Shown here in pieces: positions 1 to 8,317 of a stretch of 64,000 nt of DNA. The DNA is taken from assembly GCF_036053395.1 (NCBI RefSeq), contig NZ_CP107942.1:6838501-6902500 (forward strand), given 5' to 3'. How positions within the stretch are numbered: position 1 is the first letter of the stretch; each line of letters starts with the position of its first letter. The notes below the pieces were generated by a model. The model had not been told where the DNA came from. It saw only the letters and a list, made by a program, of their open reading frames with translations, and did not search any database. The position numbers and the translations under genes are program-made. Origin of the DNA: Actinoplanes sp. NBC_00393 (GTDB taxonomy: Bacteria; Actinomycetota; Actinomycetes; Mycobacteriales; Micromonosporaceae).

Positions 1-377
1 ATCTGGTCCATCAGCCGCTTGTCCGGCCCGCGCACCGCGGCCACGATGCAGAACTCGGTCGCACCGGTCGCCGCGGTCTGCTTCGCCGCCTCCACCAGGG
101 AGGGAATGTCCAGCCAGACGGCGCGCACCGGGGAGGCGAACAGACCGGACTGGGAGCAGAAGTGGCAGTCCTCCGGGCAGCCGCCGGTCTTCAGCGAGAC
201 GATGCCCTCGACCTCGACCTCGGGACCGCACCACTTCATCCGGACGTCGTGCGCCAGCTGCAGCAGGGCCGGCAGATCCTCGTCGGGCAGACGCAGGATT
301 TCCAGAATGTCCGCCTCGTCGAGTCCGGCACCTGCATCGAGCACCCGGGTCCGGGCCCGGTCGAGGATCTCTGGCAT
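1..377 (-). CDS. bioB: Biotin synthase, 5' part (runs off left edge)
   Basis: Radical-SAM enzyme that inserts sulfur into dethiobiotin, the last step of biotin synthesis. The visible 125 residues contain the cluster motif CPEDCHFC (Cys67, Cys71, Cys74), the C-x3-C-x2-C that binds the [4Fe-4S] cluster, followed by SQSGLF, typical of BioB. Start is ATG at 377, placed because a TAGGGT box on the minus strand (389-384) ends 6 nt before it, suggesting a leaderless transcript. It is divergent from bioF-bioD. The 3' part is outside the window. Confidence 0.93.
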   Translation of the reverse strand, partial: MPEILDRARTRVLDAGAGLDEADILEILRLPDEDLPALLQLAHDVRMKWCGPEVEVEGIVSLKTGGCPEDCHFCSQSGLFASPVRAVWLDIPSLVEAAKQTAATGATEFCIVAAVRGPDKRLMDQ

Positions 378-383
378 GCCCGT

Positions 384-389
384 ACCCTA
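384..389 (-). promoter_or_regulatory. Putative -10 box of bioB (leaderless)
   Basis: TAGGGT on the minus strand, 6 nt upstream of the bioB ATG. No clear -35 or ribosome binding site. An inverted pair CCTAC (386-390) / GTAGG (406-410) overlaps it and could be an operator. Inferred only from sequence. Confidence 0.45.
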
Positions 390-428
390 CAGAGTTCCCA
401 GGCCGGTAGGACTGTCGGTGGTGGGTGG

Positions 429-434
429 TAGTTT
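429..434 (+). promoter_or_regulatory. Putative -10 box of bioF (leaderless)
   Basis: TAGTTT lies 9 nt before the GTG start of bioF, with no Shine-Dalgarno sequence between. This fits a leaderless bioF-bioD transcript divergent from bioB. Confidence 0.4.
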
Positions 435-443
435 GCCCTTCTC

Positions 444-1595
444 GTGATCTCTGGGGGTGTCTTGGCGGACTGGTTGGAGGCGCTCGACCGCCTGGCCCGC
501 GAGCGGGCCAAGGCGGGACTCACCCGTCAGCTGCGGCCGCGGGCCGCCGGCGATGCCGTCGTCGATCTGGCGGGCAACGACTACCTCGGCCTTTCCGGTC
601 ACCCCCGGGTGGTTGCCGCGGCACGGCAGGCGATCGAGGCGTACGGGTTGGGTGCCACCGGATCCCGTCTGGTCCGCGGTTCGACCGAGGCGCACGCCGC
701 GCTGGAGGAGACCCTCACCACCTGGATCGGTACGGAGAGCGCGCTCCTCTTCTCCTCCGGCTACCTCGCCAACCTCGCTGTCATCCGCGGTGTCGGGGCG
801 GTCTGCGACCTGGTCGTGTCGGATGCCTACAACCATGCCTCGCTGATCGACGGCTGCCGGATCTCCGGGCTGCCGGTGACGGTCGCACCGCACAACGACC
901 CGGCCGCCGTCGCCGCCATCCTGGACGCGCATCCCGGCCGCGCCGCCGTGGTGACCGAGTCGGTCTTCTCCGTCGACGGTGACCTCGCTCCCCTCGCCGA
1001 GCTCCACGCGGTGACGTCGTCGCGGGGCGCGCTGCTGATCGTCGACGACGCGCATGCGCTCGGTCTGCTCGGCCCGTCGGGTTCCGGTGGGGTGGCCGCG
1101 GCCGGCCTCGCCGGGCAGCCCGACGTGCTGGTCACCGCGACGCTGTCCAAGTCCCTGGGCGGGGCCGGTGGTGTGGTGGCCGGGCCGGCGGCGTTCGTCC
1201 GGCATCTGGTCGACACCGGCCGCACCTTCATCTACGACACCGCGCCGCCGCCGGCCGTGATCGCCGGCGTGCTCGCCGCGGTCGAGGTCACCCGGGCCGC
1301 CGACGACCTGCGGGCGGTGGTGGCCGGCCGGGGCGCCGAGATCACCGGGCGGCTGCGGGCGGCCGGCTTCGCGGTGCGGGATCCGGCGGCCGGGGTGCTC
1401 TCGGTGCCCGCTCCCGGCCCGGAGGCGGCGCTGGCGTGGGCCGGTGACTGCCGGGACCGCGGGGTCGCGGTCGGCTGCTTCCGGCCACCCTCGACACCGG
1501 ACGGCAGCTCGCGACTGCGGCTGACCTTGAACGCGGGCGTGCCCGCTACGGACTTCACCAGAGCCCTGAACGTGATCGTGGAGTGCGCACCATGA
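444..1595 (+). CDS. bioF: 8-amino-7-oxononanoate synthase
   Basis: PLP-dependent enzyme joining pimeloyl thioester and L-alanine to give 8-amino-7-oxononanoate in biotin synthesis; cytosolic. The 383 residues match the usual length. Visible motifs are AGNDYLGLSGHP near residue 43, the substrate/PLP histidine in AYNHASL (His131), DDAHALG (201-207), and the Schiff-base lysine in TATLSKSLGG (Lys236). The GTG start at 444 follows a -10-like box directly. The stop overlaps the bioD ATG (ATGA), indicating translational coupling. Confidence 0.95.
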   Translation: MISGGVLADWLEALDRLARERAKAGLTRQLRPRAAGDAVVDLAGNDYLGLSGHPRVVAAARQAIEAYGLGATGSRLVRGSTEAHAALEETLTTWIGTESALLFSSGYLANLAVIRGVGAVCDLVVSDAYNHASLIDGCRISGLPVTVAPHNDPAAVAAILDAHPGRAAVVTESVFSVDGDLAPLAELHAVTSSRGALLIVDDAHALGLLGPSGSGGVAAAGLAGQPDVLVTATLSKSLGGAGGVVAGPAAFVRHLVDTGRTFIYDTAPPPAVIAGVLAAVEVTRAADDLRAVVAGRGAEITGRLRAAGFAVRDPAAGVLSVPAPGPEAALAWAGDCRDRGVAVGCFRPPSTPDGSSRLRLTLNAGVPATDFTRALNVIVECAP

Positions 1596-2872
1596 CCGCA
1601 GACCCCCCGGAAATGTCCTATTACGCCGGTATCTCGATGGTGCCGCCGCCACGGGCGGCCCAGAGCCGTGGGCACGGGTTGCCGTTGGGGCCGCCGCCCA
1701 CAGCCAGGGAGACCGATGAGGTGGACCCGTTGCTGGCGCATGGTGGAGGGAAGCCGGCCTTGCCTGTTGCGCCTTCCTCCGTTGAGGCTGCTTTGCCCGC
1801 CGGCCCCGAGTCGCCCGCCGGGACCGATTTCCCTGCTTCGGGCACCGAGCCGACCCGGCCCGATTCGCCCGATTCGCCAGCCGGGGCCGATTCGCCCGCC
1901 GGGTCGGCGCCGCCTGCCGAGCCGGCGCCGCCCGGGCTCCCTGTCGAGCCCGCCCCGCTCGCCAATCCGACCGAGCCCATCGCGGAGCCCTTCACCGAGC
2001 CCACCGCGGAGCCCTTCACCGAGCCCACCACGGAGCCCATCGCCGAGGCCGAAGTGGACGGCGAAGCCCTGGTCGAGGAGATCGACACCGAGCTGGCCGC
2101 CCAAGCCGCCACCACCGCCACCCAGCCCGCCCCCAGCCGCCCCGAACGCGACGAATGGCACGGCATCGTCCTGGTCACCGGCACCGACACCGAGGTCGGC
2201 AAGACCATCTCCACCGCCGCCATGGCCGCCGCCGCACAGAGCGCCGGCCTCCGCGTCGCCGTGATCAAACCCGGGCAGACCGGCACCGTCACCGGCGCGC
2301 CCACCGACGCCGAGGTGATCACCCGGCTGGCCGGGCCGGCCACCGTGCGCACTCTCGCGGAGTACCCGGAGCCGCTCGCCCCACTTGCCGCCGCGAAGGT
2401 GGCCGGGGTCGCCGCGCTGGATCTGTTCGACGTGGTCGACGCGATCCGGGCCGAGGCCGAGGACCACGACCTGGTGCTGGTGGAGGGTGCCGGCGGGCTG
2501 CTCGTACCGATGGGGTTGCGCCCCTCCGGCGAACCCTGGACCTTCGCCGATCTGGCCACCACGCTCGGCGCCAACATGATCGTGGTGGCCCGTGCCGGTC
2601 TCGGCACGCTCAACCACACCGCGCTCACCCTGGAGGCGCTGAACCGGCGCGGCGTCCCGGCCCGGGTGATCCTCGGCGCCTGGCCGGCCGAGCCCGAGCT
2701 GGTGCACTGGGCCAACCTGAGCGAGCTGGTCCCGCACCTGGTCGGCGCCCTGCCGGCGGGCGCCGGGTCGATGGATCCGGGTGTGTTCCGCCGGTCCGCG
2801 CCGGGCTGGCTCACCCCGCTGCTGTACGGGGTTCTGGACAATTGGCGCGTCTGGGCGGAGGAGGCGGGTTAG
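1592..2872 (+). CDS. bioD: Dethiobiotin synthetase with proline-rich N-terminal extension
   Basis: ATP-dependent carboxylation of diaminopelargonate to dethiobiotin. The catalytic domain begins about residue 189 with the P-loop GTDTEVGKT (197-205) and continues with KPGQTG and VEGAGGLLVP, the expected BioD signature; that part alone (about 238 residues) is a full-length BioD. The first 188 residues are extra: a short conserved-looking start (MTADPPEMSYYAGISMVPPP) and a low-complexity Pro/Glu/Ala segment with TEPxxEPF repeats coming from a 24-bp DNA repeat around 1984-2030. I chose ATG 1592, which overlaps the bioF stop, over GTG 1583. A separate small gene fused to bioD is possible, but I see no internal stop. 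Confidence 0.9.
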   Translation: MTADPPEMSYYAGISMVPPPRAAQSRGHGLPLGPPPTARETDEVDPLLAHGGGKPALPVAPSSVEAALPAGPESPAGTDFPASGTEPTRPDSPDSPAGADSPAGSAPPAEPAPPGLPVEPAPLANPTEPIAEPFTEPTAEPFTEPTTEPIAEAEVDGEALVEEIDTELAAQAATTATQPAPSRPERDEWHGIVLVTGTDTEVGKTISTAAMAAAAQSAGLRVAVIKPGQTGTVTGAPTDAEVITRLAGPATVRTLAEYPEPLAPLAAAKVAGVAALDLFDVVDAIRAEAEDHDLVLVEGAGGLLVPMGLRPSGEPWTFADLATTLGANMIVVARAGLGTLNHTALTLEALNRRGVPARVILGAWPAEPELVHWANLSELVPHLVGALPAGAGSMDPGVFRRSAPGWLTPLLYGVLDNWRVWAEEAG

Positions 2873-2879
2873 GGCAACA

Positions 2880-2902
2880 CCCGGCACAATTACTGTGCCG
2901 GG
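2880..2902 (+). promoter_or_regulatory. Perfect 9-bp hairpin overlapping a ribosome binding site
   Basis: CCCGGCACA, 5-nt spacer, TGTGCCGGG. The last two G of the right arm are also the first bases of the GGAGGTGG ribosome binding site (2901-2908) of the next gene. It may be a repressor operator or an RNA hairpin limiting translation. The repeat is certain; its role is inferred. Confidence 0.5.
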
Positions 2903-2913
2903 AGGTGGTCCAC

Positions 2914-3684
2914 ATGCAGACTGGCGGCGTGGCTTTCACCCTGACGATCGATTGCGGCGGCGGCGGCATCAAAGGGTCGGTGCTGGACGAGGCCGGCACG
3001 ATGCGGGCGCACCCGATCCGAGTGCCGACACCGTATCCGTTACCGCCCGACCTCTTCGTCAAGACCTTGGTGAATCTCGGTGAACAGCTGCCGAACGCGG
3101 ATCGGGTCACGGTCGGGATGCCCGGGATGATCCGGCACGGGGTGGTGGTGGCGACCCCGCACTACGTGACCCGCAGCGGGCCGCGGACCAAGGTGGATCC
3201 GGAGTTGGTCGAGGCCTGGCGGGGCTTCGACGCGCGTACCGCGCTGGCTGATGCTTTCGGCCTGCCGACGCTGGTGCTCAACGACGCCGAGGTGCACGGC
3301 GCCGGCGTGGTCGCGGGCACCGGCTGCGAGCTGGTTCTAACGCTCGGCACCGGGCTGGGCTGCGCGCTCTTCGACGGTGGCGAGCTCGCCCCGCACCTGG
3401 AGATGTCCCAGGCCCCGGTGCGCTGGGGGATGTCCTACGACACGTACATCGGTGAGCACGAACGCCGCCGCCTGGGCGACGCGCTCTGGTCCCGCCGGGT
3501 CCGCAACGTGGTCGAGGGCCTGCGGCCGGTCTTCCTCTGGGACCGGGTCTATCTGGGCGGCGGCAACTCCCGGCTGATCACGCCGGCGCAGCTGGCCCGG
3601 ATGGGCGATGATGTCGTCGTGGTGCCGAACACCGCGGGCATCGTCGGCGGCGTCCGCGCCTGGACCCTCGGTCAGGTGCGATGA
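2914..3684 (+). CDS. ROK-family sugar kinase, polyphosphate-glucokinase-like
   Basis: 256-residue protein of the ROK/actin-like ATPase fold. It has an N-terminal phosphate loop DCGGGGIKG (variant of DIGGSGIKG), VGMPGMIRHG, the catalytic-type Asp in LNDAEVHG, and LTLGTGLGCALF followed by a YIGEHERRRLG segment near the C-terminus, which resembles actinobacterial polyphosphate/ATP glucokinases. Likely phosphorylates glucose or a related sugar; the donor is not decided by sequence. ATG 2914 has a strong GGAGGTGG 5 nt upstream. Its stop overlaps the ATG of the HAD gene (ATGA), so the two are probably translated together. Confidence 0.75.
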   Translation: MQTGGVAFTLTIDCGGGGIKGSVLDEAGTMRAHPIRVPTPYPLPPDLFVKTLVNLGEQLPNADRVTVGMPGMIRHGVVVATPHYVTRSGPRTKVDPELVEAWRGFDARTALADAFGLPTLVLNDAEVHGAGVVAGTGCELVLTLGTGLGCALFDGGELAPHLEMSQAPVRWGMSYDTYIGEHERRRLGDALWSRRVRNVVEGLRPVFLWDRVYLGGGNSRLITPAQLARMGDDVVVVPNTAGIVGGVRAWTLGQVR

Positions 3685-4397
3685 GGCCGGACGCCGTTCT
3701 GCTCGATTTCGGCGGCGTCCTGGCTGACGCCCCGTTCCGGGCCGACCCGCCCGAGCTGGTCCTGCGGCTGTACAACCTGATCCAGGGCGCGCTGACACCC
3801 GGCCAGATCCAGCGTTCGCTCATCGACGGCGCGGCCGCCTATGCCCGCTGGCGCGACGAGGACTGGCCCGACGAGCTGCCACAGGCCGAGGTCTGGGAGC
3901 GTTTCGTGATCGCCGACTGGCCTCGGCTGGCGCAGATCCGGGTGCGCGGCGCCGTACCCCGTCTCAGTTACGACTGGGCCTGGCGCGACAGCTGGACCCT
4001 GCGGCCCGGCATCGCCGAGGCGCTGACCGGCTTCGCCGAGGCCGGCATCCGGTTGGCGGTGGTCAGCAACACCCTGTGCGGGGCCGCGCACCGCGACTAC
4101 CTGACCAAGGCCGGCGTCGGCCGCCTCTTCACGACGCAGATCTACAGCGACGAGGCCGGCGTCCGCAAACCCAACCCGCAGATGATCTGGAACGCCACCG
4201 ACGTCCTCGGCGTCTCCCCCACCGCCTGCTGGTTCGTCGGTGACAGCCGCCGCCGCGACATCCTCTGCGCCCGCCGCGCCGACATCGGCAAGGCCGTCCT
4301 CATGCCGTCCGGCCGCGACGACCCGGACGCGGAATCGCCATGGCCGGCCCCGGACGCCGTCGTCATGGACGGCCACGCTCTACTCGGTCTGCTCTAA
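3681..4397 (+). CDS. HAD-superfamily hydrolase (class IA-like phosphatase)
   Basis: 238 residues. HAD motif I is LLDFGGVL (nucleophile Asp9, with Gly where many phosphatases have the second Asp), motif II is VVSNT, motif III lysine is in VRKPNP and motif IV is CWFVGDSRRRD. A helical cap lies between motifs I and II. Substrate cannot be read from sequence; coupling to a sugar kinase (ATGA overlap) suggests a sugar-phosphate phosphatase. The gene converges on the methyltransferase with a 4-bp overlap. Confidence 0.8.
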   Translation: MRPDAVLLDFGGVLADAPFRADPPELVLRLYNLIQGALTPGQIQRSLIDGAAAYARWRDEDWPDELPQAEVWERFVIADWPRLAQIRVRGAVPRLSYDWAWRDSWTLRPGIAEALTGFAEAGIRLAVVSNTLCGAAHRDYLTKAGVGRLFTTQIYSDEAGVRKPNPQMIWNATDVLGVSPTACWFVGDSRRRDILCARRADIGKAVLMPSGRDDPDAESPWPAPDAVVMDGHALLGLL

Positions 4398-5029
4398 GAA
4401 CCCGCCGTCACCTGCCAGACCGTGGTCCGGCGGACCGGGACGCTCTCCAGCTCCTCGTTGACCGGGACGTCGTAGACAGCTCGCTGAATGAGGCCGGTCG
4501 GCAGGTAGGCGCGGCCGGGGTCGCCGACCAGGACCAGGGAGCCGCGGCCGGCGGCGCGGCGCAGGAAGGGCAGGACCCGGCCGGCCATCTCGCGGCTGTA
4601 GAAGACGTCGCCGGCCAGCACCACCCCGTACCGGTCGTCGGTGTCCAGCAGGTCGGCCTCCACGGTCTCCACCTGCACGCCGTTGACCTCGGCGTTGGCT
4701 CGGGCCGCGGCCAGCGAGAACGGGTCGATGTCATTCGCGGTGACCGGCCGGGCCCCGGCGCGGGCCGCCGCGACCGCCACCAGGCCGGATCCGGTGGCCA
4801 GGTCGAGGACGCTGCGGCCGGCGACCAGGTCCGGCTCGTCGAGGATGTGCCGGGCCAGGGCCTGCCCGCCGGCCCAGGCGAATGCCCAGAACGGGGGCGG
4901 CTGCGACGTACCGCCCACCTCGGTGGCCTCCCAGAGCGCGATCGGCTCCTCGGCCTGGCGAAGAGTGATCTCCGGGACAAACGGGACCGGCGCCGGAACG
5001 GTGTGGGCGCGCACGAACTCGAGAGGCAC
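4394..5029 (-). CDS. Class I SAM-dependent methyltransferase (METTL/NNMT-like protein methyltransferase family)
   Basis: 211 residues. SAM motif I is LDLATGSGLVAVAAA, followed by an acidic end of strand beta2 (ANDIDP) and AGDVFYSREMA, the block typical of lysine-methyltransferase-like bacterial proteins related to ETFB-KMT. An N-terminal segment with PPPFWAFAWAGGQALARH precedes the fold, as in that family. The start is uncertain: GTG 5029 overlaps a GGGAGG motif, so a slightly downstream start is possible. Substrate unknown. Confidence 0.7.
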   Translation of the reverse strand: MPLEFVRAHTVPAPVPFVPEITLRQAEEPIALWEATEVGGTSQPPPFWAFAWAGGQALARHILDEPDLVAGRSVLDLATGSGLVAVAAARAGARPVTANDIDPFSLAAARANAEVNGVQVETVEADLLDTDDRYGVVLAGDVFYSREMAGRVLPFLRRAAGRGSLVLVGDPGRAYLPTGLIQRAVYDVPVNEELESVPVRRTTVWQVTAGS

Positions 5030-5111
5030 CTCCCGATTGTGCCGCTATCGCTCAGATCATTGGCTGCCGGGCCGATCAGGCCGATATCGGGGTAGCTCGG
5101 GAGGGAGCAGG

Positions 5112-8100
5112 ATGCCGACACGGTGGCCCGCCGCCCTCTTCGGCGCCTGGATGGCGGTGCTCGCCCTCGTCGTGGCCCTGCAGCCCGGCCTGGAGATTCC
5201 GCTGCGCCTGATCGCCGGGGGATCCACGGTCGCGGTGATGGCCGTCGGAATCCGCCGCAGCCGGCCCGACGACGTACGCCCATGGTGGCTGCTCGCCGCC
5301 GCGGTGGCCCTCTCCGCCGCCGGTGGCGCCGCGTCCGAGGCGCCGTCCTTCATCACGAACTGGCTGCTCTGGCTGGAACCGGCCGGCACCGCTCTGCTGC
5401 TGCTCGCGTACGTGATCCTGGCTGTCGCCCTGGCCGGCTTCGTCAGCCGCCGCACCAACTCCGCCCGGGACCACGCCGGCCTGCTGGACGCTCTCACCGT
5501 CACCTCCGGGGTGGCGCTGCTGATCTGGACGTTCGTGATCGGGCCGCGGGTGGAGGGCTCGGTCGGCGACGGCTGGACCGGCCTGGCCATGCCGGTGGCC
5601 GACCTGCTCTGCCTCGGCCTGCTGATCCGGCTGGCCACCATGCCCGGCCGGCTCGTCGCGCCCGGGCACTGGCTCGGCGCCGGCGTGTTCGCGATGCTGG
5701 TCGCCGACGTGGCCCGCCAGCCGGTGCTCGGTCACCTCGCCTTCTACGCTGCCGCCGGGCTGGCCGCGCTGATCCCGTCGATGGCCGAACTGACCCGCCC
5801 GTCCGAGGTCCCGCCTTCCGAGACCAGCCGGAGCCGGCTCGCGCTGCTCGCCGTGGCGGCGCTGGTCGCGCCGACCGTGCTGGTGGCCAAGATGTTCCGG
5901 GACGGGCAGGTCGCCGGCCTGACCACGGTGGCCGCGCTGAGCATGCTGATGCTGTTGCTGGTGCTGGCCCGGATGGCCGGCATCATGACCAGTCACCGGC
6001 AGGCGATGGCCCGGGAACGGGCCCTGCGCGGGGCGTCCGCGGCGCTGGTCTCGGCAGTCGACGCCGAGGCCGTCGGACTCGCGGTACGCACGGCGGTCGC
6101 CCAGCTTCTCCCCGGCGACGTGCCGCACGGGGTGGTGCTCGCGATCGCGATCACCCAGGTCGAGCCGCAGTCGCCGGAGGCCGTCGCGCAGGCGGCCGTG
6201 GACCGGGCCACCGGTACGGCCGCCCGGCTGGTCACCACCCGCGACGTGGACTGGGCCGTCGCGGTACGCCTCACCCAGTTCACCAAGACGCTGCGCTGCC
6301 CGATGGTGCTCATCGACCGTCCCGGCGGCGACCCGCTCGTCGGTGTCCTGCACGTCGGCGCCCCGACCTGGGCACTGCTCGAGCTGCAACGGTCGGTGGA
6401 GGTGCTGGCCGGCCAGGTCGCCCTCGCGCTGGAACGGATCGCGCTCGGTCACGAGGTGGCCCGGCGCAACAGCGAGACCTACTTCCGCACCCTGATCCAG
6501 AACACCGCGGATGTCATCCTGATCGTCGACGAGCAGGACCGGATCCGGTACGCGAGCCCGTCCGCGGTCGGCGTGTTCGGCGGCGACCCGACCGGCGCCG
6601 AACTGCCCGAGGTGATCCACCCCGGCGAACGCAACCGGCTGGCCGAGGTGCTGACCGCGGTCCGCAGCGGCGACCAGTCGCAGGAGCAGCTCGACTTCCG
6701 GGCCCGCGGGAACCGGCGTACCGAGGTGCTCCTGGAACTGCACTGCCGGGACCTGCGGGCCGAACCGACCGTGGCCGGGCTGGTCATCACCATGCGGGAC
6801 GTCACCGAGCAGCGCCGGCTCGAGCAGGAACTCATCCACCAGGCGTTCCACGACGCGATGACCGGGCTGGCGAACCGGGTGCTCTTCAACGACCGCCTCA
6901 AGCACGCCCTGGCCCGCGGCGCCCGGGACGGTTCAGTGGTAGGTGTCCTCTTCATCGACCTGGACGACTTCAAGATCGTCAACGACACGCTGGGCCACGC
7001 GGTCGGCGACCAACTGCTGATCGAGGTCGCCAACCGGATCGCCGGCGCGCTGCGGGCCGACGACACCGCGGCCCGGCTCGGCGGTGACGAGTTCGCCGCC
7101 CTGGTGGAGAACGTCAACGACCCGGGCGCGGTCGAGGAGACCGCCAACCGGATCCTGGCCGCCCTGGCCCCGCCGATCATGACCGACGCCAAGCCGCTGC
7201 ACGCGGTCGCCAGCATCGGCATCACCACCACCCCCGAGGCGAACGACGCCGACGAACTGCTCCGGCAGGCCGACCTGGCCCTGTACGTGGCCAAGGGCGC
7301 CGGCAAGAACCAGTGGCGCCGCTACCAGGCGCGCCTGCACAACGAGATGGTGGAACGGCTGGAGCTGCGCTCGGCGCTCGACCACGCGGTGAACGAGGGC
7401 CATTTCCTGCTGCACTACCAGCCGATCGTCGACCTGGCGTCCGGGATGGCGGCCGGCTTCGAGGCGCTGGTCCGCTGGCACCACCCGAAGCACGGCGTGA
7501 TCACGCCGGACCAGTTCATCGAGGTGGCCGAGGAGAGCGGCCTGATCGTGCCGATGGGCCGCTGGGTGCTGGAGGAGGCGCTGCGCACCGTCGCCGAGTG
7601 GCGGCGCATCCTGCCGCCGGGCCAAGCTCCGTACGTGAGCGTCAACGTCTCCGTCCGGCAGTTCCGGGAGAGCGGGTTCCTCGACCAGGTGCGCAACGCG
7701 CTGCAGCACACCGGGGTGCCACCGCAGGGCCTGATGCTGGAGATCACCGAGACGATGCTGGTCAAGGACGACGAGCAGGTCTGGACCAACCTCGCCACGC
7801 TGCGCGAGATGGGCATCCGCATCGCCATCGACGACTTCGGCACCGGGTACTCGTCGCTCGCCTACCTTCGCCAGCGCCCGATCGACATCGTGAAGATCGA
7901 CAAGACGTTCATCGACGACATGGTCACCAGCCAGCAGCCGTTGGCGCTGGTCAGCGGCATCGTCAGCCTGGCCCAGTCGCTCGGCCTGACCGTGGTCGCC
8001 GAGGGCATCGAAAGCACCACCCACCGCGAGCTGCTGGTCCGGATGGGCTGCCCCCTGGGCCAGGGCTACCTCTTCTCCAGCCCGCTGGGCCCCACCGAGG

Positions 8101-8141
8101 TCCTGGCCTGGATGCGCGGCCCCCAGCCCCTCGCCGTCTGA
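5112..8141 (+). CDS. Membrane PAS-GGDEF-EAL cyclic-di-GMP protein
   Basis: 1009 residues. The N-terminal ~300 residues hold about eight to ten membrane segments, then a GAF-like stretch, a PAS domain (TYFRTLIQNTADVILIVD), a GGDEF domain and an EAL domain. The cyclase site is intact (RLGGDEFAAL) with an inhibitory I-site RxxD (RADD) five residues before it. The EAL site is also intact: FEALVRW, VNVSVRQF, EITETML, the DDFGTGYSS loop, KIDKTF and VVAEGIES. Both synthesis and hydrolysis of c-di-GMP are therefore possible; which dominates cannot be read. ATG 5112 is preceded by GGGAGGGAG. Confidence 0.93.
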   Translation: MPTRWPAALFGAWMAVLALVVALQPGLEIPLRLIAGGSTVAVMAVGIRRSRPDDVRPWWLLAAAVALSAAGGAASEAPSFITNWLLWLEPAGTALLLLAYVILAVALAGFVSRRTNSARDHAGLLDALTVTSGVALLIWTFVIGPRVEGSVGDGWTGLAMPVADLLCLGLLIRLATMPGRLVAPGHWLGAGVFAMLVADVARQPVLGHLAFYAAAGLAALIPSMAELTRPSEVPPSETSRSRLALLAVAALVAPTVLVAKMFRDGQVAGLTTVAALSMLMLLLVLARMAGIMTSHRQAMARERALRGASAALVSAVDAEAVGLAVRTAVAQLLPGDVPHGVVLAIAITQVEPQSPEAVAQAAVDRATGTAARLVTTRDVDWAVAVRLTQFTKTLRCPMVLIDRPGGDPLVGVLHVGAPTWALLELQRSVEVLAGQVALALERIALGHEVARRNSETYFRTLIQNTADVILIVDEQDRIRYASPSAVGVFGGDPTGAELPEVIHPGERNRLAEVLTAVRSGDQSQEQLDFRARGNRRTEVLLELHCRDLRAEPTVAGLVITMRDVTEQRRLEQELIHQAFHDAMTGLANRVLFNDRLKHALARGARDGSVVGVLFIDLDDFKIVNDTLGHAVGDQLLIEVANRIAGALRADDTAARLGGDEFAALVENVNDPGAVEETANRILAALAPPIMTDAKPLHAVASIGITTTPEANDADELLRQADLALYVAKGAGKNQWRRYQARLHNEMVERLELRSALDHAVNEGHFLLHYQPIVDLASGMAAGFEALVRWHHPKHGVITPDQFIEVAEESGLIVPMGRWVLEEALRTVAEWRRILPPGQAPYVSVNVSVRQFRESGFLDQVRNALQHTGVPPQGLMLEITETMLVKDDEQVWTNLATLREMGIRIAIDDFGTGYSSLAYLRQRPIDIVKIDKTFIDDMVTSQQPLALVSGIVSLAQSLGLTVVAEGIESTTHRELLVRMGCPLGQGYLFSSPLGPTEVLAWMRGPQPLAV

Positions 8142-8317
8142 CCGCCGCCGCGCGCCCTCGCCGCCCGGCTTCGTTGTCGGCGGGCCTTTGCCCGGTCTCC
8201 ACGTGCCGTTTCCCGGCGGGGGCGCTGGGGCCTGGACCACCTGAGTGGTGGCTTCGTAGTGCAGGGAGGTGTAGCTGGGTTTGGGGGCGGCGTCGCGCGT
8301 ACCGGAAATGGTGGGAT

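Noticed and set aside
1583..1591. GTG 1583 as bioD start
   Set aside because: ATG 1592 overlaps the bioF stop in a typical ATGA junction and gives the same frame; GTG 1583 would lie inside bioF with no advantage.
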